Source: Nitricoxidireducens sp046726235
GTDB lineage: Bacteria; Pseudomonadota; Gammaproteobacteria; Burkholderiales; Rhodocyclaceae
Assembly: GCA_046726235.1 (NCBI GenBank)
Contig: JBKPAD010000006.1
Coordinates: 1 to 64,000, forward strand
Reading direction: 5' to 3'
DNA length: 64,000 nt
Made by a program: the position numbers and the translations under genes. The notes under the pieces are model-generated. The model did no database searches. It saw nothing but the letters and a program-made list of their open reading frames with translations, and was not told the DNA's origin. Within the stretch, counting starts at the first letter, position 1; every line of letters begins with the position of its first letter. This document shows, piece by piece, positions 52,651 through 60,021 of this stretch.

Positions 52651-53316
52651 TTAGCTGTCCTTCAGCCTTTCCATGTGGCGGATGTCCAGGCTGTCGAACT
52701 GGTCGCGGATCTGGAAGAAGAAGACGCCGAGGATGATGGCGCCGACCAGCACGTCGAGCGCGATGCCGAGCTCGACGACCATCGGCATGCCGTAGGTGGC
52801 GCTTGTGGCGGCGAGGAACAGGCCGTTCTCCATCGCCAGGAAGCCGACCACCTGCGGGATCGCCTTGGTGCGCGTGATCATCATCAGGAAGGCAAGCATC
52901 ACCGTCGCCAGGGCGATGCCGAGCGTGCCGCGCGTGATCGTGTTCGAAAGCTGCGAGATCGGCAGCGCGACGTTGAAGGCGATGATGACCAGCCCGATGC
53001 CGACCAGCATGGTGGTCGGCACGTTGATCAGGGTCTCGACCTCCCACTTGGCGTGCAGGCGACGCACCAGGCGGTGCAGGATCCACGGCAGCAGCAGCGC
53101 CTTGAGGATCAGCGTCAACCCGGCCGACCAATAGAGATGGCCCTGGCCGGTGCTGGCGGCGACGACGCCCGTCGACACGGCGAGCGTCAGGCCCTGCAGC
53201 GCGAACAGGTTGATCAGCTCGATCACGCGCCGCTGCGCCAGCATGGCGAAGGCGAGCAGCAGGATCACCGAGGCGAACAGGTTGATCAGCTGTCCGGTGT
53301 AGGCGCCGAAGCTCAT
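52651..53316 (-). CDS. HyfE-like membrane subunit
   Basis: A 221-residue protein with about six helices (INLFASVILLLAFAMLAQRR, ITRTKAIPQVVGFLAMENGLFL), a NuoK-related HyfE. It overlaps the HyfC-like gene by 4 bases. The conserved Glu in MENGLF may belong to the proton path. Confidence 0.88.
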   Translation of the reverse strand: MSFGAYTGQLINLFASVILLLAFAMLAQRRVIELINLFALQGLTLAVSTGVVAASTGQGHLYWSAGLTLILKALLLPWILHRLVRRLHAKWEVETLINVPTTMLVGIGLVIIAFNVALPISQLSNTITRGTLGIALATVMLAFLMMITRTKAIPQVVGFLAMENGLFLAATSATYGMPMVVELGIALDVLVGAIILGVFFFQIRDQFDSLDIRHMERLKDS

Positions 53317-54266
53317 GCCTTGGTCTCCAGCAGCAGGCGCACCAGCAGGCCCAGAACCGCGAGCAGGAAGGCGGTGCCGAGGAATTCGGGAGCGCGGAAG
53401 ATGCGCATCTTGGCGTTCACGGTCTCGATCACGGCGAGCAGGAAGCCGCCGATCGCGAGCTTGACCAGGAGCAGCGGGATCGCCGCCGCGAGGCCGAGGA
53501 AACTGTCGCCGGCCGCGATGCCCCAGGGGAAGAACAGCGCCAGGCCGAGGCACGAATAGGCGTAGAGCTTGAGGCTGGCGGCCCACTCGATCAGCGCCAG
53601 GTGGCGGCCCGAGTATTCGAGAATCATCGCCTCGTGGATCATGGTCAGCTCGAGGTGCGTGGCCGGGTTGTCGACCGGCACGCGCGCGTTCTCGGCCAGC
53701 GAGACGAAGGTGAAGGCGATGCCGGCGAAGGCCATGCTCGGGTAGATGACGAACTCGCGGTGGGCGAGCGTCTCGACGATGGTCGCCACCGAGGTCGATT
53801 GCGAGATCAGCGCCGTGGTGAAGATCACCATCAGCAGCGCCGGCTCGGCGAGGAAGCCGACCAGCATCTCGCGGCGGCCGCCGAGGGTGCCGAAGGAAGT
53901 GCCGATATCCATCGCCGCCAGCGAGATGAAGATGCGCGCCAGGCCGAACACGCCGACCAGCGCGATGGTGTCGGCCGCGGGCGCGAACGGCAGGTCGGTC
54001 GACAGCGTCGGCACGATGGCGCAGGCCAGCACCATGCAGCCGAAGACGACGAAGGGCGCGAAGCGGAACAGGTCCGACGCGCCGTGCGCCATCACGACGT
54101 CCTTGTTGAACAGCTTGTGCAGCATGTAGTACGGCTGCAGCAGCGGCGGCGCGCTGCGGCTCTGCAGCCAGGCGCGGCACTGGTTGACCCAGCCGGTCAG
54201 CAGCGGCGCCAGCGCGAGCGCGAGCGCGATGGCGAAGAATTGGGCGAGGAGACCCGAGAGATTCAT
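53313..54266 (-). CDS. HyfC/NuoH-like membrane subunit
   Basis: A 317-residue NuoH relative. The quinone-cavity-like loop is recognisable (SLAENARVPVDNPATHLELTMIHEAM, with Glu and Asp), as is GGRREMLVGFLAEP. It connects the soluble arm with the antiporter subunits. The ATG at 54266 overlaps the stop of the HyfB-like gene. Confidence 0.9.
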   Translation of the reverse strand: MNLSGLLAQFFAIALALALAPLLTGWVNQCRAWLQSRSAPPLLQPYYMLHKLFNKDVVMAHGASDLFRFAPFVVFGCMVLACAIVPTLSTDLPFAPAADTIALVGVFGLARIFISLAAMDIGTSFGTLGGRREMLVGFLAEPALLMVIFTTALISQSTSVATIVETLAHREFVIYPSMAFAGIAFTFVSLAENARVPVDNPATHLELTMIHEAMILEYSGRHLALIEWAASLKLYAYSCLGLALFFPWGIAAGDSFLGLAAAIPLLLVKLAIGGFLLAVIETVNAKMRIFRAPEFLGTAFLLAVLGLLVRLLLETKA

Positions 54267-56272
54267 GGACGCGCCACCAACAGGAGAAGAATCAGCGTCA
54301 GGAAGCTGTAGAGCAGGTAGACGGCGATGCGTCCGCCCTGCAGTTTCGCGATCAGCGCCGAGGTCGCCTTGGCGCCGCGCGCGACGGGCGCGTACAGCCA
54401 GTACCAGAAGTGGTCCTCGACCTTGACGCTGTAGTACGGCTTGGTGTCGCGCGCGGTCGGGAAGTGGCGCTGCATGCGGAACATCGGCTCGAAGATGCGG
54501 CGGATCGGCTGGCTGAAGCCTTCTGCCGTGTCCTGCGCGCGCGGTCCCTGAAAGAAGTAGCCGCAGTCCCAGGCCGGCGAGCGGCGGCCGCGGCCGTGGT
54601 AGAAGCGGCGCACGACCCAGCGGCCGAGCAGCACCGAGGCGGCGATCGTCGCCAGGAAGACGAGCGGCTGGTAGCTCGCGCGTTCGGGCGACATCGGCGC
54701 CAGCATCCACCAGCCATGCTCGCGCACGCGCTCGGCCAGTCCGGTGCCGAGCAGCTGGCGCGTCACGGCGTCGATGCGGCCGATGACCGTCGCGGGCAGC
54801 ACGCCGAGCGCCAGCGTCAGGCCTGCGAGCCAAGCCAGGCCGGTCTTCTCCCACGGCCCGGCGTCATGCGCGTCCTTGAGGCTCTCCTCGCGCATCTGGC
54901 CGAGGAAGATGATGCCGAAGAACTTGACCATGGCGAAGCCGGCCAGCGCCGCGACCAGCGCCACCACCGCCGCCGCCACCGGCACGATCATGTTGAGCCA
55001 CGGGTGCGGCAGGCCCGGCGAGAACAGGAAGCTCTGCAGCAGCAGCCATTCGGAGACGAAGCCCGACAGCGGCGGCAGGCCGGCCGAGGCGATGACGCCC
55101 GCGAGCGCCAGCCAGGCCACCCACGGCATGCGGTGGATCAGGCCGCCGAGCTTGCCGAGGCTACGCTCCTTGGTGGCGTGCAGCACCGAGCCGGTGCACA
55201 GGAACAGCAGGCTCTTGAAGCCGGCATGGGCGAGGCAGTGATAGAGCACGGCGGTCATCGCCAGCGCCGCGAGCGCTTCCATGCCGTAGGAATGGAAGGT
55301 CAGCGTCAGGCCGACGCCGACGGCGATGAGGCCGATGTTCTCGATCGAAGAATAGGCGAGCAGGCGCTTCATGTCGCTCTGCACCGTGCTGTAGAGCACG
55401 CCGAACAGGGCGGTGACGAGGCCGACGCCGAGCGCCACGACGCCCCACCACCAGAGCGGCTCGCCGACGAGGTCGAAGCTGACGCGCAGCAGGCCGTAGA
55501 TCGCCGTCTTCAGCATCACGCCGCTCATCATCGCCGACACCGGCGAGGGCGCGGCCGGATGCGCCTCGGGCAGCCAGACGTGCATCGGCACCAGGCCGGC
55601 CTTGGCGCCGAATCCGACCAGCGCCAGCAGGTAGGCGACCGAGGCCCAGAACGGCGACAGCTCCTGCGCGCGCATGCCGGCGAAGCTGTAGTCGCCGCTG
55701 CCGGACGTCATGACGCCGAAGGAGAGCAGGATGCTGATGGCGCCGAGGTGCGCCAGCAGCAGGTAGAGATAGCCGGCGCGGCGGATTTCGCCGTGCTGGT
55801 GATTGGTGGTGACGAGGAAGAACGACGACAGCGCCATGCTTTCCCACGCCACCATGAAGGCGTAGGCGTCGTCGGCCAGCAGCACCATCAGCATGCTGGC
55901 GAGGAACACGTGGTATTCGAGGCACAGCAGGCCGGGCGCGGTGCCCTCGCCCTGGCGGAAATAGCCGGCGGCGAAGATCGAGATGCCGACCGAGGCGAAG
56001 CCGAGCAGCAGCGCGAACACGGCCGTCAGGTTGTCGAGGCGCAGGTGGAAAGGCAGGTCGGGCAGGCCGATGACCAGCACCGCGGTTTCGGGCGCCTCGC
56101 CGAGGAAGCAGAGGCCGACGGCGCCGACGAGGAATCCGACCGCTGCCCCGAGCGGGAACAGCATCTTGGCGATGAAGCGCGTGTTGCCCGGCGCCGCGAG
56201 CCCCGCCAGCCCGATCGCGAGCCAGGTGACGGCGGCGATCAGCAAGGTGTCGATGGGCAGCAGGTTCGGCAT
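54263..56272 (-). CDS. HyfB-like proton-conducting transporter subunit
   Basis: A 669-residue NuoL/HyfB-like subunit, with the motifs MVAWESMALSSFFL (Glu), VGFGAKAGLVPMHVWLPEAHPAAPSPVSA (Lys) and a long C-terminal extension with further helices (KPYYSVKVEDHFWYWLYAPV). It is the first gene of the operon. Its start lies 18 bases after the likely transcription start. The complex thus has two antiporter-like subunits, HyfB- and HyfF-type, but no HyfA/HyfH ferredoxin subunit. Confidence 0.92.
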   Translation of the reverse strand: MPNLLPIDTLLIAAVTWLAIGLAGLAAPGNTRFIAKMLFPLGAAVGFLVGAVGLCFLGEAPETAVLVIGLPDLPFHLRLDNLTAVFALLLGFASVGISIFAAGYFRQGEGTAPGLLCLEYHVFLASMLMVLLADDAYAFMVAWESMALSSFFLVTTNHQHGEIRRAGYLYLLLAHLGAISILLSFGVMTSGSGDYSFAGMRAQELSPFWASVAYLLALVGFGAKAGLVPMHVWLPEAHPAAPSPVSAMMSGVMLKTAIYGLLRVSFDLVGEPLWWWGVVALGVGLVTALFGVLYSTVQSDMKRLLAYSSIENIGLIAVGVGLTLTFHSYGMEALAALAMTAVLYHCLAHAGFKSLLFLCTGSVLHATKERSLGKLGGLIHRMPWVAWLALAGVIASAGLPPLSGFVSEWLLLQSFLFSPGLPHPWLNMIVPVAAAVVALVAALAGFAMVKFFGIIFLGQMREESLKDAHDAGPWEKTGLAWLAGLTLALGVLPATVIGRIDAVTRQLLGTGLAERVREHGWWMLAPMSPERASYQPLVFLATIAASVLLGRWVVRRFYHGRGRRSPAWDCGYFFQGPRAQDTAEGFSQPIRRIFEPMFRMQRHFPTARDTKPYYSVKVEDHFWYWLYAPVARGAKATSALIAKLQGGRIAVYLLYSFLTLILLLLVARP

Positions 56273-56296
56273 GTCAACGGCGTACCAAAGGCGGCG

Positions 56297-56339
56297 ATAT
56301 TAGCATCGCGGAAACGGGCATTACGCCGTCATTGACGGC
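56297..56339 (-). promoter_or_regulatory. Promoter and dyad upstream of the hydrogenase-related operon
   Basis: On the minus strand an extended -10 (TGCTAATAT, core 56302-56297) lies 24-30 bases before the HyfB-like start. A perfect dyad TGACGGC/GCCGTCA (56325-56339, one central base) sits just upstream of the -35 zone, where an activator would bind. The dyad is not followed by a T-run, so it is not a terminator for the upstream gene. Confidence 0.45.
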
Positions 56340-56350
56340 GGCATGGGAGC

Positions 56351-57109
56351 TCACAGTTCGAGCATCCCTTCGCGGCAGCTTTTGGCGCCCTCCAGGCGCA
56401 CCAGCGTCGGCAGCAGGTTGAGGCCGGTGTCGCGCTTGAGCGCGAACAGCGCATGCTTGAACTCGACCAGGGTCAGCGACAACGGCTCGCCCACCGTGGC
56501 GAAGGCGACGGCGTTGCCGCTGTCGCAGGGCGGAAAGGCGAGCGCGCGGCCGTCGAAGGCCTCGGCGAGGCGCTCGATGCTGCGCGCGTAATCCTTGCGC
56601 CGCGACAGCAGGTTCGCGACCAGCAGGCCGCCGTCGGCGAGCCGCGCCTTGCAGTTCAGGTAGAAGGGCAGCGTGTCGAGCATGCCGTTGCGGCCGTCGG
56701 CGTCGTAGCCGTCGACCAGGATCAGGTCGTAGGCCGGGCCGGATTTCGCGACATGCTCGGCGCCGTCGCCGATCTCGATGCGGAGGCGCGCCGGATCGTC
56801 GGGCAGCTTGAAGAACTGCTGCGCGGCGGCGACGACGGCCGGATTGATCTCGACCGCGTGCAGCTTCGCCTGCGGCCGGTGGCGGTAGAGGAACTTCGTC
56901 AGCGAGGCGGCGCCGAGCCCGATCAGCAGCGCGCGGCGCGGCCAGTCCGGTTCGGGACGCAGCGCCAGGCAGGCCATCATCTCGCGCGTGTAGTCGAGTT
57001 CGAGCGCCCAGGGACGCGCGATGCGCATCGCCCCCTGTACCCAGTCGGAGCCGAAATGCAGGCTGCGCACGCCGGCCTGCTCGCTGATGTCGATGTCGTG
57101 GTCTGCCAT
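56351..57109 (-). CDS. Spermidine-synthase-like SAM-dependent protein
   Basis: A 252-residue Rossmann-fold protein of the polyamine-synthase/methyltransferase type: RALLIGLGAASLTKFLYRH (SAM site), HAVEINPAVVAAAQQFF, IGDGAEHVAKSGPAYDLILVDGYDADG. The last motif corresponds to the catalytic Asp region of spermidine synthase, but the N-terminal part is short, so substrate is unclear. The ATG at 57109 is used; a much longer frame upstream crosses the sRNA region and a frame with no similarity, so it is rejected. Confidence 0.85.
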   Translation of the reverse strand: MADHDIDISEQAGVRSLHFGSDWVQGAMRIARPWALELDYTREMMACLALRPEPDWPRRALLIGLGAASLTKFLYRHRPQAKLHAVEINPAVVAAAQQFFKLPDDPARLRIEIGDGAEHVAKSGPAYDLILVDGYDADGRNGMLDTLPFYLNCKARLADGGLLVANLLSRRKDYARSIERLAEAFDGRALAFPPCDSGNAVAFATVGEPLSLTLVEFKHALFALKRDTGLNLLPTLVRLEGAKSCREGMLEL

Positions 57110-57207
57110 GGGGGGCGATTCTGCCCGATCGCGGACGCGCCCGATTACCGGATTACCGGTAGTCCGAATAGGCGCTTCCGGGTATTTGGCCGGCAGGCGC
57201 GGCCCGC

Positions 57208-57341
57208 TAAAGTCTTCGCCGAAGGACCGGCGCCGGGTTGCAGGAGAACGAGGGGCGCGAAGCCCCGGCCGCGCCGAGTCGACCGATCTCATACCTCCCT
57301 TATGAGACTTTGCCCGGGGCTCTGCTCCGGGCTTTTCTTTT
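57208..57341 (+). ncRNA. Candidate intergenic small RNA
   Basis: Plus-strand unit between two minus-strand genes. A possible promoter is TTGGCC (57186-57191), 16 bases, TAAAGT (57208-57213), giving a start near 57220. The RNA of about 120 nt would have GGGGC-GCGAA-GCCCC (57252-57266), then CTCATA-CCTCCCT-TATGAG (57288-57306) whose loop is complementary to Shine-Dalgarno sequences, then a strong terminator. No protein frame is plausible on this strand. The family is not recognised. Confidence 0.55.
57312..57341 (+). terminator. Strong Rho-independent terminator of the sRNA candidate
   Basis: GCCCGGGGC (57312-57320) pairs with GCTCCGGGC (57324-57332), nine pairs with one G-U, around TCT and followed by TTTTCTTTT. 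The T-run exists only on the plus strand, so it does not serve the minus-strand SulP gene that ends at 57355. Confidence 0.8.
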
Positions 57342-57354
57342 CTGGCAACCCCAA

Positions 57355-59496
57355 TCATGCGAAGCGCTGCGAGGCGACGAGGTTCAGCGGCGAGGCGGCG
57401 CCGTCCTGGCCGCGCTCGGCCGCCCACTTGTGGATCGCCGCCAGCGCCATGTCGGCAGTGGCGAAGATATATTTCTGGCCGATCAGGTCGAACAGCCCCG
57501 TCGCCTGCATGACGTCGATGACCTGCTTCTTCAAGCCCGAGAAGACCACGGTGACGCCGCTGCCGCGCAGGCGCTCGACCATGTGGTGCACCACTTCCTC
57601 GCCCGAGGCGTCGAGCTCGTTGATGCCGTTGCCGACCACCAGCAGGTAAGGCGCTTTCGGATTGGCGGCCACGGCTTCGAGGATCGCGTCTTCGAAGTAG
57701 GAGACGTTGGCGAAGTAGAGGCGGCCGTCGAAGCGGACCGCCGTCACCACGTCCGAGGCCGGCAGGTTGTGCACCTTGGCGTCGCGCAGCGAGCCGTCGG
57801 CGTAACGGCCGAGGATGGCGACGCGCGGCGACATGGTGCGGAACAGATACAGGCCGATGGCAAGGCCGGCGCCGACCATGATGCCGTTGTCGAGATGCGG
57901 TGCCGCCGCCAGGGTGGCGACGAAGGTGACCACGGCGGCGAGGCCGTCGTGCTTGTTGGCCTGCCAGGCGTGCTTCACGGCATCGAAGTTGATGAGGCCG
58001 ATCACCGCCATGATGATGACGGCGGCGAGCACCGCCTGCGGCAGGTGGTAGAGCAGCGGCGTCAGGAACAGCAGCGTCAGCAGCACGAACAGGCCGGTGA
58101 ACACCGACGACATGCCGGTCACGGCGCCGGCGTTGATGTTGACCGCGGAGCGCGAGAACGAGCCGGACACCGGGAAGCCCTGGCTGGCGGCGCCGACGAT
58201 GTTGGCGAGGCCCTGGCCGATCAGTTCCTGGTTCGGGTCGATCTTCTGCTTGGTCTTGGCGGCGATCGCCTTGGCGATCGAGATCGCCTCCATGAAGCCG
58301 ACCAGCGAGATCACCAGCGCGGCCGATAGCAGCGAGCCGATCATGTCCCACGACATCTTCGGCACGCCCATCGCCGGCAGGCCGTCGGGCACGTTGCCGA
58401 CCACCTCGCCGCCGCCGCGCAGCTTCATGGGGCCGGCGGCGGCGCGGGCGATGCGCCAGCGGTGGCCGTCGGTCTGCTTGCCGGCCGGCACCTTGCCTTC
58501 CGGATACAGTTCCGCCGTGCTGCCGTCGGCCGCGGCGACGCGCTCGAACACCAGCGAGCGGATGGCGCGGTTGCGGGTGCGGTTCTCCTCCTCGCGGTCC
58601 TTGAGCTGCAGGCGCAGCAGGTCCATCTCGTAGTTGAGTGTGACCACCTCGTGCGAGAGCTCGCCCTTTTCCTTGTGCAGCGCCTTGAGCTCGGCGCTGC
58701 GCACGCCGATCTGCTCGTTGATCTCGCGGATGCGCTCGCCCGTGCGCACGAACTCGCCGACCAGCGCGCGCGTCTCGGGCTCGGCGATCTGCTCCAGCGT
58801 CGTCGTCGCGTTGCGCTCGAAGCCGATCGCCCAGGAGATCACTGTGGTGACCGCGACGGCGATCAGCACGCCGGGCAGGCGCGGCGCCTTCTTGCGCACG
58901 ACCCACATGACGGCGATCGCCGCGGCGCCCATCGCCAGCGTCGGCAGGTGGGTATCGCCGACCTGCTGGGCGACGCCCCAGATGTCCTGGATGAAATGCT
59001 CCGAGCGGCCGATCGGCACGCCGATCAGCTTGTTGACCTGCGACAGGCCGATGATCATCGCCGCGGCGTTGGTGAAGCCGACGATCACCGGGTGCGAGAG
59101 GAAGTTCACCACCACGCCGAGCTTGAAGACACCGAGCGCCAGCTGCACGATGCCGACCAGCAGCGCCAGCATGATCGCCAGCGTGACGAACTGCGCCGAG
59201 CCCGGCGCCGCCAGCGGCGCGAGGCTCGAGGCCGTCAGCAGCGAGGCGACCGCCACCGGGCCGGTGCCGAGCTGGTTCGACGAACCCCACAGCGACGCCA
59301 CCATCACCGGCAGGAAGGCGGCGTAGAGGCCGTAGTAGGCGGGAAGACCGGCGAGCTGGGCGTAGGCCATGGACTGCGGCACCAGCACCAGCGCGACCGT
59401 CAGGCCGGCGAGGAAATCGGCCTTGAGGGCGTCGCCTTTCAAGGGAAACCAGCGGAGGAAGGGAAGGAAACGCTGAACGGCGGGCGGAAGGTTCAT
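57355..59496 (-). CDS. SulP transporter with a coiled-coil insertion
   Basis: A 713-residue SulP-STAS protein, about 130 residues longer than usual. The core motifs are normal (VLVPQSMAYAQLAGLPAYYGLYAA, GFPVSGSFSRSAVN), and the STAS domain is at the C terminus (VRFDGRLYFANVSYFEDAI... ELDASGEE). The extra segment (about 228-375) interrupts the transport domain, beginning with heptad-like EQIAEP... and RIREINEQIGVRSAELKALH, then DREEENRTRNRAIRSL, and a region rich in Gly/Arg. It may protrude from the membrane. The substrate is unknown. RBS-like AAGG lies before the ATG at 59496. Confidence 0.9.
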   Translation of the reverse strand: MNLPPAVQRFLPFLRWFPLKGDALKADFLAGLTVALVLVPQSMAYAQLAGLPAYYGLYAAFLPVMVASLWGSSNQLGTGPVAVASLLTASSLAPLAAPGSAQFVTLAIMLALLVGIVQLALGVFKLGVVVNFLSHPVIVGFTNAAAMIIGLSQVNKLIGVPIGRSEHFIQDIWGVAQQVGDTHLPTLAMGAAAIAVMWVVRKKAPRLPGVLIAVAVTTVISWAIGFERNATTTLEQIAEPETRALVGEFVRTGERIREINEQIGVRSAELKALHKEKGELSHEVVTLNYEMDLLRLQLKDREEENRTRNRAIRSLVFERVAAADGSTAELYPEGKVPAGKQTDGHRWRIARAAAGPMKLRGGGEVVGNVPDGLPAMGVPKMSWDMIGSLLSAALVISLVGFMEAISIAKAIAAKTKQKIDPNQELIGQGLANIVGAASQGFPVSGSFSRSAVNINAGAVTGMSSVFTGLFVLLTLLFLTPLLYHLPQAVLAAVIIMAVIGLINFDAVKHAWQANKHDGLAAVVTFVATLAAAPHLDNGIMVGAGLAIGLYLFRTMSPRVAILGRYADGSLRDAKVHNLPASDVVTAVRFDGRLYFANVSYFEDAILEAVAANPKAPYLLVVGNGINELDASGEEVVHHMVERLRGSGVTVVFSGLKKQVIDVMQATGLFDLIGQKYIFATADMALAAIHKWAAERGQDGAASPLNLVASQRFA

Positions 59497-59668
59497 GGCT
59501 GGTTCGACGCCGGGCTTCTTGACACGCCCTTGACGCTGCTTGACGCATTCTTGACGAAGCGCGTGATAGTAGCAGGGGGCATAAGCGGGGCAGCAACAAG
59601 CTTTTTATTGCCAAATCAGCGGCGCGTATTGCCGCGTTGCAGCACCAAGCTGCCGACGGAGGAAGCTC

Positions 59669-60016
59669 ATGAGTTCTCACAAGAACAAGGCCCGCTGGCG
59701 CAAAGCCGTGTTCTGGGGCGCCGTCACCGCCGCGCTCTACGCGGCGATGTTCTCCAACTCCGACGTCATCCTGCACCTCGCCCACACGACCCCGGCATCC
59801 TGCGTCGTCGGTGAGGGCGCGCAGAAGGCGTATTTCCACAAGGCGGATGCCGCCGCCTGCGCGGCCGCCGGCGGCCGCCTCGCGCCCGGCACCTGGTGGC
59901 ACGTTCTGCTGCCGATCCTGCTGGCTTTTGCCATCTCCTACGTGCACGGCGCCTTCACCGGCCTGTTCTGGGACCTGATGGGCCTCAAGCCGGCCGACCA
60001 GCGGGAGGAAAAGTAG
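59669..60016 (+). CDS. Small membrane protein preceding the TSUP-Usp gene
   Basis: A 115-residue protein with two hydrophobic segments (about 12-28 and 77-97) and a middle loop with two cysteines (ASCVVGEGAQKAYFHKADAAACAAAGG). Not recognised. GGAGGAAG lies seven bases before the ATG. The next gene begins 5 bases after its stop, so the proteins are likely partners. Confidence 0.75.
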   Translation: MSSHKNKARWRKAVFWGAVTAALYAAMFSNSDVILHLAHTTPASCVVGEGAQKAYFHKADAAACAAAGGRLAPGTWWHVLLPILLAFAISYVHGAFTGLFWDLMGLKPADQREEK

Positions 60017-60021
60017 GCGCC

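Noticed and set aside
57288..57306. AGGGAGGT on the minus strand as a ribosome site for an ATG
   Set aside because: The ATG would be only one base after the Shine-Dalgarno sequence and the frame that follows is Arg-rich with no similarity.
57110..59947. N-terminal extension of the spermidine-synthase-like gene through the sRNA region and the SulP gene
   Set aside because: The frame only stays open by chance; the extension is Arg-rich and overlaps the SulP gene in another frame of the same strand.
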